This document shows, one piece after another, positions 1-5,138 of a DNA stretch of 11,697 nt (position 1 is its first letter; every line of letters begins with the position of its first letter). A program made the position numbers and the translations under genes. The notes beneath the pieces were generated by a model that worked only from the letters and a program-made list of their open reading frames with translations, ran no database searches and was not told where the DNA came from. Source of the DNA: Dehalococcoidia bacterium (GTDB taxonomy: Bacteria > Chloroflexota > Dehalococcoidia > Dehalococcoidales > JAUWZL01); contig JAUWZL010000014.1 in NCBI GenBank assembly GCA_030615305.1, positions 1 through 11,697 on the forward strand, written 5' to 3'.

Positions 1-406
1 TGCCCATAATCCGGCCTCAGCCCGCGAGTTAAGACAATCCATTGAGCATTACTTCAAAGGCCAAGCCAATTACACAGCTGGGGGCAGGTTCTTTGACCGA
101 GCTATTCTGGTTATCGGAGCCTCATCAGATAAGGACATAGCCGGTATTGCCCCAGAGTTGTCTTCTCTTTTTGATACCGTGATTGCTACCTGCTCCCGCC
201 ATCCCCGGGCTATGGCCACAGCACCTATCGTGGCTGAATTCAGAAAGTGTGGGCTGGAAGCCCGGTCGGTGGGGGCAGTTCCCGAGGCATTATCGCTGGC
301 GTTAGCTATAGCTGGGGAGGAAGATTTTATCTGTGTTACCGGTTCCCTGTTCGTAGTAGGCGAGGCGCTGGAGCAGGCAAGTAGAGGCATTCTATTAAAA
401 AGCTAA
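1..406 (+). CDS. folC: Dihydrofolate synthase / folylpolyglutamate synthase, C-terminal part (5' end outside window)
   Basis: This is the last ~134 residues of a FolC protein, cut by the window edge. FolC joins glutamate to dihydropteroate and adds further glutamates to folates, in the cytosol, using ATP. The visible part opens with AHNPASA, the conserved (DG)AHNP loop at the start of the Mur-ligase-like C-terminal domain. It continues with the strand ILVIGASSDKD and the region around CSRHPRAM, and ends with VTGSLFVVGEAL, the usual last conserved segment of the family. The reading frame is open from base 2 to the TAA at 404-406; base 1 would complete the Gly codon of DGAHNP. The N-terminal ATPase domain and the start are not visible. 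A strong hairpin begins one base after the stop. The family call is secure; mono- versus bifunctional activity cannot be told from this part. Confidence 0.9.
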   Translation, partial: AHNPASARELRQSIEHYFKGQANYTAGGRFFDRAILVIGASSDKDIAGIAPELSSLFDTVIATCSRHPRAMATAPIVAEFRKCGLEARSVGAVPEALSLALAIAGEEDFICVTGSLFVVGEALEQASRGILLKS

Positions 407-448
407 GAGGGATAGCAGCCCGACTGTAGGTGGAACCTGCTGTCTCTC
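407..448 (+). terminator. Stem-loop directly after folC, possible terminator without a U-tract
   Basis: A 12-base arm (407-418) pairs with 437-448 around an 18-base loop. Two of the twelve pairs are G-U wobbles when read as + strand RNA; on the minus strand they would be A-C mismatches. The structure therefore favours the + strand transcript, that is the 3' end of folC mRNA. No run of T follows, so it is either a non-canonical terminator or a 3'-end stabilising hairpin. It starts right after the folC stop codon and lies between two convergent genes. Confidence 0.45.
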
Positions 449-464
449 AAGGTAAAGGATAAAG

Positions 465-728
465 CTAGGCTGTTGCCTCAAACTGGGGACTTAGAGCCTC
501 TTGGGGTAGCATTTCACCCAAGATTCTCTCCAGCGCCATGGTATGGCTACAGAGCCCCCAGTGGGAAAAGAAATCGCAGGTGCAGTGCCACTTGCCATCC
601 CGGTACCCGGTGGTGTGGATGTCATTAGTGCCACGGAATTTCACGGAAAGCTCAGTAAAGGTGATGCGGTCTGTTTCATTAGCGTAGCGTTTTGCCTTTT
701 CAATTTTCCCGATCAGACTTGACTGCAT
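465..728 (-). CDS. Small SWIM zinc-finger protein
   Basis: An 87-residue protein with the SWIM zinc-binding pattern CxCx(8)CxH: Cys49, Cys51, Cys60 and His62 in the stretch WHCTCDFF...GLCSHTMALERIL. Together with the preceding GYRDGKWHC strand and the following helix this is nearly a whole SWIM domain and little else. SWIM domains are known to mediate DNA or protein contacts and occur in Swi2/Snf2 ATPases, MuDR-type transposases and many small bacterial proteins of unknown role. The ATG start is well supported by AAGGAGGTG eight bases upstream on the minus strand. The gene is convergent with folC and has no co-directional neighbour in the window, so it is probably transcribed alone. A near-perfect 26-bp palindrome lies about 20 bases upstream of the start. 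The domain call is firm; the cellular function is unknown. Confidence 0.8.
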   Translation of the reverse strand: MQSSLIGKIEKAKRYANETDRITFTELSVKFRGTNDIHTTGYRDGKWHCTCDFFSHWGLCSHTMALERILGEMLPQEALSPQFEATA

Positions 729-749
729 GGCTACACCTCCTTAACTAAG

Positions 750-775
750 AAAGCACTGGCTTAAGCTAGTGCTTT
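750..775. repeat. Near-perfect 26-bp palindrome in the SWIM gene 5' region
   Basis: The arms AAAGCACT (750-757) and AGTGCTTT (768-775) are exact inverted copies, and the middle GCTTAAGC (759-766) is itself a palindrome. Only the symmetric pair 758/767 fails to match. The site lies between the SWIM start codon and whatever promoter drives it, so it could be an operator for a dimeric repressor or form a hairpin in the mRNA leader. No T-run follows on either strand, so a simple terminator is less likely. Confidence 0.7.
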
Positions 776-808
776 ACTTTTCCAAGTCACCATTAAAGCG
801 GCTAAAAG

Positions 809-840
809 CATATTATCTTCTTCCCATATTATCTTCTTCC
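809..840. repeat. Exact tandem duplication, 2 x 16 bp
   Basis: The unit CATATTATCTTCTTCC occurs twice back to back (809-824 and 825-840) without a mismatch. Read on the minus strand each unit contains GATAAT, a passable -10-like hexamer, upstream of the SWIM gene. No third copy is present. The perfect identity suggests a recent slippage duplication or a doubled protein-binding site. Confidence 0.75.
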
Positions 841-968
841 CTGTACTATTAATTTTACAACCTTTTCCCTGATAAGTCTAGGAAAATATTTGGTTGATTT
901 AGCAGGGTTAGCTTGGAAATTTTGCCATTTTATAAAAAATTTAATTTCTTTTTAAGGTCATTTGCTGT

Positions 969-997
969 TTGCCTGGGTAGAACTATTAGGTTAGAAT
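969..997 (+). promoter_or_regulatory. Possible sigma70-type promoter of dtd
   Basis: TTGCCT at 969-974 and TAGAAT at 992-997 are separated by 17 bases and lie about 35 bases upstream of the dtd start. The -10 matches the consensus at five of six positions, the -35 at four of six. The surroundings are AT-rich, so chance matches are likely. Confidence 0.4.
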
Positions 998-1032
998 TGC
1001 TGGAAACAGTCGGTAAAGAAAGGATAGAGTAG

Positions 1033-1482
1033 GTGAAGGCTCTAATTCAGCGGGTAACGGGTGCCACGGTCAGCATTGCCGGTGAGGAGGTGGGCCGGAT
1101 AGGCCGGGGGCTGGTGGTCTTTGTCGGGGTGGCTGGTGGCGATACGGAAAAAGATATTGATTATTTGGTGCAAAAGACTGTCCAGCTGCGTATTTTTTCT
1201 GATGAAGCTGGCAAGTTCAACCTTTCAGCACTGGATATTAAGGGTGAACTGCTGCTGGTGAGCCAGTTTACCCTCCTGGCTGATACCAGGAAGGGGCGCC
1301 GTCCCAGTTTTACCCAGGCGGCGCCACCAAATGAAGCAGAGAAGTTGTTTGACCAATTTGTCAAGCAGGCTCATGCCACTGGGTTAAAGGTAGCCACCGG
1401 GCGCTTTGCCCAGTATATGCAGGTGGAAATTTATAATGACGGCCCGGTAACCATACTGCTGGATAGCCGAGAAAAGTTTTAA
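1033..1482 (+). CDS. dtd: D-aminoacyl-tRNA deacylase
   Basis: A complete 149-residue protein, about the family's usual length of ~145-150. Dtd hydrolyses D-amino acids (and glycine) wrongly attached to tRNA in the cytosol, a proofreading step of translation. The family signatures are all present: N-terminal ALIQRVTGATVSI, SQFTL at residues 77-81, GRFAQYMQV at 123-131, and NDGPVT at 135-140, which contains the Gly-cisPro motif (Gly137-Pro138) that excludes L-amino acids. The GTG start at 1033 fits the family N-terminus and has GAAAGGA at 1018-1024, eight bases upstream. The next gene on the same strand begins after a 106-base gap with its own promoter, so dtd is probably monocistronic. The identification is secure. 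Confidence 0.96.
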   Translation: MKALIQRVTGATVSIAGEEVGRIGRGLVVFVGVAGGDTEKDIDYLVQKTVQLRIFSDEAGKFNLSALDIKGELLLVSQFTLLADTRKGRRPSFTQAAPPNEAEKLFDQFVKQAHATGLKVATGRFAQYMQVEIYNDGPVTILLDSREKF

Positions 1483-1512
1483 GAGTTTATTTCATTATAA
1501 TATTTAGCAAAT

Positions 1513-1538
1513 AATTGCAACTACAAAAGGTTGCAATT
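1513..1538. promoter_or_regulatory. Probable operator: perfect 9-bp inverted repeat with TTGCAA cores
   Basis: AATTGCAAC (1513-1521) and GTTGCAATT (1530-1538) are exact inverted copies around an 8-base spacer, giving TTGCAA-N10-TTGCAA. A partial third hexamer, TTGCTA, follows at 1537-1542, and TAGCAA occurs at 1505-1510. The right-hand TTGCAA is also the -35 box of the promoter for the Fur-family gene, so a bound dimer would block that promoter. From memory, Nur, the nickel-sensing Fur homologue of Streptomyces, binds a TTGCAA-N5-TTGCAA type box; the core matches here but the spacing does not. Confidence 0.6.
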
Positions 1539-1559
1539 GCTATTATTATCGGCTATAAT
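1531..1559 (+). promoter_or_regulatory. Sigma70-type promoter of the Fur-family gene
   Basis: TTGCAA (1531-1536) and a perfect TATAAT (1554-1559) are 17 bases apart. Transcription would begin near 1566, leaving a leader of only ~22 bases before the GTG at 1589. The -35 hexamer is the right half of the inverted repeat at 1513-1538, which implies autoregulation. Confidence 0.7.
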
Positions 1560-1588
1560 ATATTAGTTTCTAAGATTAGTGGTGATCG

Positions 1589-2011
1589 GTGACTCAAACA
1601 GGGGACATAATTGGTCGGTTAAGTAGGTGCGGATACCGGTTAACGCCCCAGCGCATGATGATACTGGAGGCTGTTGAGGCGGCAGAAGACCACATCAGTG
1701 CTGAAGAGATATATACGCGAGTTTGTGCCCGCTATCCGCATTTGAATATATCTACCGTCTATCGCACCCTTGAGCTATTAAAGGAATTGGGCCTGGCAAC
1801 AGAGACAGACATGGGTGATGGGCGGGTGCGCTATCACAGCATAAAAAAGGGGCACCATCACCATCTTGTCTGTCAAAGGTGTGGCCAGATTATTGACCTT
1901 GATGAATCGGTGCTATCTCCTCTTAAGGATGCCCTGTCTCGGGAGTATAGATTTGATGCTGACCTAAGGCATCTGGCTATTTTTGGCCGCTGTAGCCAAT
2001 GCGCCGGCTAA
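1589..2011 (+). CDS. Fur-family metal-responsive transcriptional regulator
   Basis: A complete 140-residue Fur-superfamily repressor. The N-terminal winged helix contains RLTPQRMMILEAV (residues 17-29) and the recognition region LNISTVYRTLELLKELGLA (52-70). The dimerisation and metal-binding half contains HHHHLVC (89-95). A structural Cys4 zinc site is formed by Cys95/Cys98 and Cys135/Cys138. Further potential metal ligands are His35, His83 and His128. The GTG start has only a weak ribosome site (GGTGAT), but it follows the promoter directly. The cbiMNQO transporter begins 61 bases downstream on the same strand, and TTGCAA-type repeats lie before both genes. A nickel or cobalt sensor of the Nur type is therefore more likely than a plain iron Fur, PerR or zinc Zur; sequence alone does not settle the metal. 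Confidence 0.92.
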   Translation: MTQTGDIIGRLSRCGYRLTPQRMMILEAVEAAEDHISAEEIYTRVCARYPHLNISTVYRTLELLKELGLATETDMGDGRVRYHSIKKGHHHHLVCQRCGQIIDLDESVLSPLKDALSREYRFDADLRHLAIFGRCSQCAG

Positions 2012-2018
2012 TTTTTTT
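1993..2018 (+). terminator. Weak intrinsic terminator overlapping the regulator's stop codon
   Basis: TAGCC (1993-1997) pairs with GGCTA (2006-2010), an 8-base loop lies between them, and seven T follow at 2012-2018. The stem is only five pairs and includes the stop codon, so termination is probably partial. An alternative hairpin, TTGGC (1983-1987) with GCCAA (1995-1999), shares bases with it and would exclude it. The structure would lower transcription from the regulator into cbiM. Confidence 0.4.
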
Positions 2019-2027
2019 GATCTGTTA

Positions 2028-2049
2028 TTGCAATTAGTTGCAGTTGCCT
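2028..2049. promoter_or_regulatory. TTGCAA-type hexamer cluster ahead of cbiM, possible operator
   Basis: TTGCAA (2028-2033), TTGCAG (2038-2043) and TTGCCT (2044-2049) are 10 and 16 bases apart, start to start. The first two form an imperfect inverted repeat, ATTGCAA-TTAG-TTGCAGT. The 16-base offset equals that of the operator before the Fur-family gene. This is the likely second binding site of that regulator. No cobalamin riboswitch fits in the 61-base gap. Confidence 0.5.
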
Positions 2050-2072
2050 AAAAATGCGAAAGGGGTTATGCT

Positions 2073-2711
2073 GTGCACATTCCAGATGGATTTCTCAGTG
2101 CCGCTACGGTGGCGACCACTTATGTCGTGTCGGTCGGTGGCGTGGCCAATGCGGTAAGAGTGGCCAATAAGAAGCTTGGCGAAAAGCATATCCCCATGAT
2201 GGGTACACTGGCTGCCTTTATCTTTGCCGCCCAAATGCTCAATTTCCCAATAGCCGGTGGTACCTCGGGCCATGTTATTGGTGCCGCTCTGGCGGCCATT
2301 ATGCTCGGGCCTTGGGCGGCGGTAATCATAATGAGTGCTGTGCTCTTGGCGCAGAGCCTAATCTTTCAGGACGGAGGGCTGCTTGCCCTGGGCGCCAATA
2401 TCCTTAACATGGGCATTATCGCCGGTTTTGCTGCTTACTATCTCTACCGCCTGACCGGGTCACTGCTGGGTGGTAACCGCAGAGCCAAATTGGTGGCTGG
2501 CTTTGTTGCCGCCTGGGGTTCAGTCTTTCTGGCTTCTATTGCCTGTGCTCTAGAGCTGGCCCTTTCCGGGGCGTCGCCGCTGGCAGCAGTTCTGCCGGCC
2601 ATGGCCGGTATTTACGCCCTTGTTGGCATCGGGGAGGGGCTTATTACTGTTGCCGTGCTCAGCATGGTGCTAGCCACCAGAGCCGATTTATTTGAGCTGC
2701 AGAGGATTTAG
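2073..2711 (+). CDS. cbiM: Energy-coupling factor transporter S component CbiM/NikM (cobalt or nickel binding)
   Basis: A complete 212-residue membrane protein that captures Co(II) or Ni(II) outside the cell and hands it through the ECF complex. The N-terminus MHIPDGFLS is the family hallmark: the amino group of Met1, His2 and a later His bind the metal, and that His is His67 here (AGGTSGH), the position known in characterised NikM. Other family blocks are QMLNFPI (54-60), QSLIFQDGGLLALGANILNMG (94-114) and GIGEGL (185-190). About seven hydrophobic segments are visible. The GTG at 2073 is the correct start because it yields MHIPDG; an ATG at 2068 is out of frame. AAAGGGG at 2059-2065 is the ribosome site. 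It heads an operon with the PDGLE, CbiQ and CbiO genes. Nickel versus cobalt specificity cannot be read from the sequence. Confidence 0.95.
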   Translation: MHIPDGFLSAATVATTYVVSVGGVANAVRVANKKLGEKHIPMMGTLAAFIFAAQMLNFPIAGGTSGHVIGAALAAIMLGPWAAVIIMSAVLLAQSLIFQDGGLLALGANILNMGIIAGFAAYYLYRLTGSLLGGNRRAKLVAGFVAAWGSVFLASIACALELALSGASPLAAVLPAMAGIYALVGIGEGLITVAVLSMVLATRADLFELQRI

Positions 2712-2723
2712 AGGAGTCTAGCC

Positions 2724-3017
2724 ATGAGTAAAAAATGGTGGTTAATAGCACTGCTATTCTGTCTGGCTCTGGCTACCATATCACCCCTGGCTTCATCTTC
2801 CCCCGATGGCTTGGAGCGGGTGGCTGAGGATAAGGGCTTTGTTGGTCTGGCTCAGGAGGCGCCCTTTGAGGTTGTTGCCGACTATATCCTTCCCGGCATA
2901 GAGAACGAAGTGCTGGCTCCAATACTGGCCGGCTGGCTGGGCACCCTGGTTCTCTTCGGTATAGCCTACGGTCTGGCCTGGTTAATCAAATCAAGGAAAA
3001 GGGGAACTACTACTTAA
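2724..3017 (+). CDS. PDGLE-domain small membrane subunit (CbiN/NikN type)
   Basis: A 97-residue protein with two membrane segments (about residues 5-24 and 65-88) joined by a ~40-residue extracytoplasmic loop. The loop opens with SSPDGLERVAEDKGF, the PDGLE signature (27-31), and the C-terminus is basic (KSRKRG), as expected for a cytoplasmic tail. In CbiMNQO/NikMNQO systems the N subunit associates with the M subunit and is needed for loading of the metal; the PDGLE form is often fused to CbiM and here is separate. The gene starts 12 bases after cbiM with GAGGAG as ribosome site, which fits tight operon coupling. It resembles NikN more than enterobacterial CbiN, mildly favouring nickel. The first segment could instead be read as a cleavable signal peptide. 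Confidence 0.85.
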   Translation: MSKKWWLIALLFCLALATISPLASSSPDGLERVAEDKGFVGLAQEAPFEVVADYILPGIENEVLAPILAGWLGTLVLFGIAYGLAWLIKSRKRGTTT

Positions 3018-3043
3018 TACTCTTGAACTAACAGGTATAGCTT

Positions 3044-3820
3044 ATGAAGCACAGTTTTCTTGACCAGTATAGCGACCGGGATAGTATAATTGCCCGGCTT
3101 GACCCGCGCAGCAAGCTGGTGGCTACCCTAGCCTTCATAGCGGCGGTGGCGCTGACCCCGTCCGGTAGCTGGCTGGCATATGGCTTATACTTGGTTATCA
3201 TTGCCACCTTGATTGCCCTGTCTCGGGTGCCGGTCTTTTATGTTCTCAAGCGGTCGCTGGTGATTATCCCCTTCGTCCTGCTGGTGGCTATCTTTGTTCC
3301 CTTCTTCAAGGAGGGGGAGGTGGCTGGTAGCTATAACCTATGGCTGTGGCAGGTTTCGGTTACCCATAGCGGGCTTCAGGTGCTGTGGAATATTCTGGCC
3401 AAGGCCTGGCTTTCTATCCTCAGCCTGATTTTGCTAACCTCAACGACCAAGTTCTCAAACCTGCTTAAGGGGCTGGAGCAGCTACGCCTGCCCAAAGTGA
3501 TAGTAATGCTTATGTCCTTTATGTACCGCTATCTCTTTATCCTGGTTGATGAGGTGATGCGCATGAAGCAGGCAAGGGATAGCCGTAACTTCGGCGGTAA
3601 ACGGCTGCGGCAGATAGGCACTATAGGTAGTATGATTGGCACTCTTTTCATCCGTAGCTACGAGCGTGGCGAGCGGGTTTATGCCGCTATGATGGCTCGC
3701 GGCTTTGATGGATGCAGCCGGACTCTGGACCGTCTGCGCTTTAACCGTGCCGATGCCTATTTTGTTGCCAGCTTGGGTTTAACCCTCGTTTTCATCAGCC
3801 TGTTTAACCTGCTCTATTAA
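3044..3820 (+). CDS. cbiQ: ECF transporter transmembrane (T) component CbiQ
   Basis: A complete 258-residue membrane scaffold that couples ATP hydrolysis by CbiO to movement of the metal-loaded CbiM. The N-terminal block ARLDPRSKL (17-25) is typical. Hydrophobic segments lie at roughly 27-60, 70-87 and 115-132 and near the C-terminus (240-257). The two cytoplasmic coupling helices carry the diagnostic Ala-Arg-X motifs: ARD at 177-179 (MKQARDSRNFGG) and ARG at 218-220 (AAMMARGFDG), which sit in grooves of the ATPases. It begins 26 bases after the PDGLE gene, with only a weak ribosome site (AGGT), and is followed 10 bases later by cbiO. The family call is secure. Confidence 0.95.
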   Translation: MKHSFLDQYSDRDSIIARLDPRSKLVATLAFIAAVALTPSGSWLAYGLYLVIIATLIALSRVPVFYVLKRSLVIIPFVLLVAIFVPFFKEGEVAGSYNLWLWQVSVTHSGLQVLWNILAKAWLSILSLILLTSTTKFSNLLKGLEQLRLPKVIVMLMSFMYRYLFILVDEVMRMKQARDSRNFGGKRLRQIGTIGSMIGTLFIRSYERGERVYAAMMARGFDGCSRTLDRLRFNRADAYFVASLGLTLVFISLFNLLY

Positions 3821-3830
3821 AAGAGGCGGT

Positions 3831-4544
3831 ATGGAAGAGCTAATAACAGTAGAAAATCTTTCCTTCTGCTATCCTGACGGTCAGCAGGCACTGACTGATG
3901 TCAACCTGACCATATATCAGGGAGGCTCGGTGGCCCTAATCGGCCCCAACGGGGCTGGTAAGTCGACACTGCTATTTCATTTTAATGGTATCCTGCGAAG
4001 TAATGGCCGGGTAAAGCTCTTGGGCAGGCCGCTTAATGAGCATAATCTGAGGTGGGCTAGGAGCAGGGTAGGCCTGGTATTTCAAAACCCGGACGACCAG
4101 CTATTCTCACCCACTGTTTTTGATGATGTTGCCTTTGGTCCCATTAACATGGGCTACAGTGAGGCTGAGGTTCATCGGGCGGTAGCAAGAGCCCTGGACT
4201 TTGTGGGCATGAGCGGCTATGAGAAGCGCTCACCGCATCACCTCAGTGTCGGTGAGAAGAAGCGGATTGCTATAGCTACCGTTCTGTCTATGTCCCCGGA
4301 AATACTGATAATAGACGAGCCCACGAGCAACCTTGACCCCAGGGGTAAGTGGTCTTTAATTGATGTCCTGAAGCGTCTACCCGGGACTAAAATAATTGTC
4401 TCTCATGACCTGGAACTGGTTAAGGCTCTGTGCCAGCGGGTTGTTATTATTGACCAGGGACGGGTAGTTGCCGATAGTGCTGCTGATGATATTCTGGCTG
4501 ATAAGCGGCTACTTGCCGCCCACGGCCTGGCACCAGCCGAGTAG
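3831..4544 (+). CDS. cbiO: ECF transporter ATP-binding protein CbiO
   Basis: A complete 237-residue ABC ATPase that powers the transporter on the cytoplasmic face. Walker A is GPNGAGKST (38-46). The Q-loop is VFQNPDDQLF with Gln85, and the NPDDQLF stretch is typical of ECF A-components. The signature is LSVGEKKR (138-145), a common CbiO variant of LSGGQ. Walker B is ILIIDEP (158-164) and the switch His is His192 (IVSHD). Only one ATPase is encoded, so the complex would use two CbiO copies as in other group I metal transporters. The start is set by GAGGCGG just upstream. It is shorter than ~275-residue CbiO proteins because it lacks a long C-terminal extension. Confidence 0.95.
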   Translation: MEELITVENLSFCYPDGQQALTDVNLTIYQGGSVALIGPNGAGKSTLLFHFNGILRSNGRVKLLGRPLNEHNLRWARSRVGLVFQNPDDQLFSPTVFDDVAFGPINMGYSEAEVHRAVARALDFVGMSGYEKRSPHHLSVGEKKRIAIATVLSMSPEILIIDEPTSNLDPRGKWSLIDVLKRLPGTKIIVSHDLELVKALCQRVVIIDQGRVVADSAADDILADKRLLAAHGLAPAE

Positions 4545-4570
4545 TTTGATAAGTCAACTGAGGTGAAATT

Positions 4571-5131
4571 ATGGCATTATTGGACCTGATAAGACACAGA
4601 AGAAGCATCCGGCGCTACTTGGACCAGCCGGTTGAGAGAGAAAAGATTATGCTCTGCCTTGAAGCAGCCCGGTTGGCTCCTTCTGCCTGCAATTCTCAGC
4701 CCTGGAAATTCATTGTCGTTGATGATAGGGAGCTAAAGGACAGGCTGTGCCGTGCCGCCTTCAGTGGTATATATTCGGTGTTTTCTTTTGCCAAAAAGGC
4801 GCCGGTGATAGTCGCTGTCGTCTCGGAGAAGGCCAAGTTCATAGCCCGGGTGGGTGGTCTGCTCAGGGGCACCAAGTATTACCTGATAGACATCGGCATC
4901 GCCTGTGAGCATTTCGTGTTGCAGGCTGAGGAGTTAGGTCTGGGCACCTGCTGGCTGGGCTGGTTTAATGAGAGGGCAGTAAAATCAATGCTGAATGTCC
5001 CTAAGGATAAAAGGATAGACGTCCTGCTGGCGGTGGGCTATTACGATAGGGAAAAGATAGGTCAACCACATAAGAGGGAGCCGATGAGCCAGATTGCCGC
5101 CTTTAATTCTTATGACTCACCGGCGGAGTGA
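4571..5131 (+). CDS. Nitroreductase-family FMN oxidoreductase
   Basis: A complete 186-residue flavoprotein of the NfsB/NADH-oxidase-like fold, normally an FMN-binding homodimer using NAD(P)H. FMN-binding elements are visible: RRSIRRY (10-16), the PSACNSQPW loop (37-45), and ELGLGTCWLGWF (121-132), which precedes the late helix seen in this family. It ends with VLLAVGYYD and a short tail. The ATG has GAGGTG eight bases upstream. It follows cbiO by 26 bases and may be co-transcribed with the metal transporter, but no functional link is obvious. The stop is 7 bases from the end of convergent comEC. The substrate is unknown; nitro-compound reduction is only the family name. Confidence 0.88.
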   Translation: MALLDLIRHRRSIRRYLDQPVEREKIMLCLEAARLAPSACNSQPWKFIVVDDRELKDRLCRAAFSGIYSVFSFAKKAPVIVAVVSEKAKFIARVGGLLRGTKYYLIDIGIACEHFVLQAEELGLGTCWLGWFNERAVKSMLNVPKDKRIDVLLAVGYYDREKIGQPHKREPMSQIAAFNSYDSPAE

Positions 5132-5138
5132 GGTTATA

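Larger units (their letters stand above)
729..1032. other. Divergent intergenic region between the SWIM gene and dtd
   Basis: This 304-base stretch has no credible coding frame and becomes AT-rich toward 840-960. It must hold the promoters of the SWIM gene (leftward) and dtd (rightward). Visible structure, listed separately: a palindrome at 750-775, an exact tandem duplication at 809-840, and a possible promoter for dtd at 969-997. No tRNA, riboswitch or other RNA gene could be recognised in it. Confidence 0.6.

Noticed and set aside
70..390. Long minus-strand open frame opposite folC
   Set aside because: It lies antisense within the clearly conserved FolC C-terminal domain. Its translation looks low-complexity and matches no recognised family.
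428..448. GGTGGAACC followed by a CTGCTGTCTCTC arm, which resembles a T-box riboswitch core (GGTGGNACC)
   Set aside because: The stretch lies within 60 bases after folC. There is no room for a specifier stem, no downstream synthetase or amino-acid gene on the + strand, and no terminator T-run.
809..840. CRISPR or other repeat array
   Set aside because: Only two directly adjacent copies without spacers, and no cas gene in the window.
2012..2072. Cobalamin riboswitch before cbiM
   Set aside because: The gap from the regulator's stop codon to cbiM is only 61 bases, far too short for a cobalamin aptamer, and no B12-box-like element was seen.
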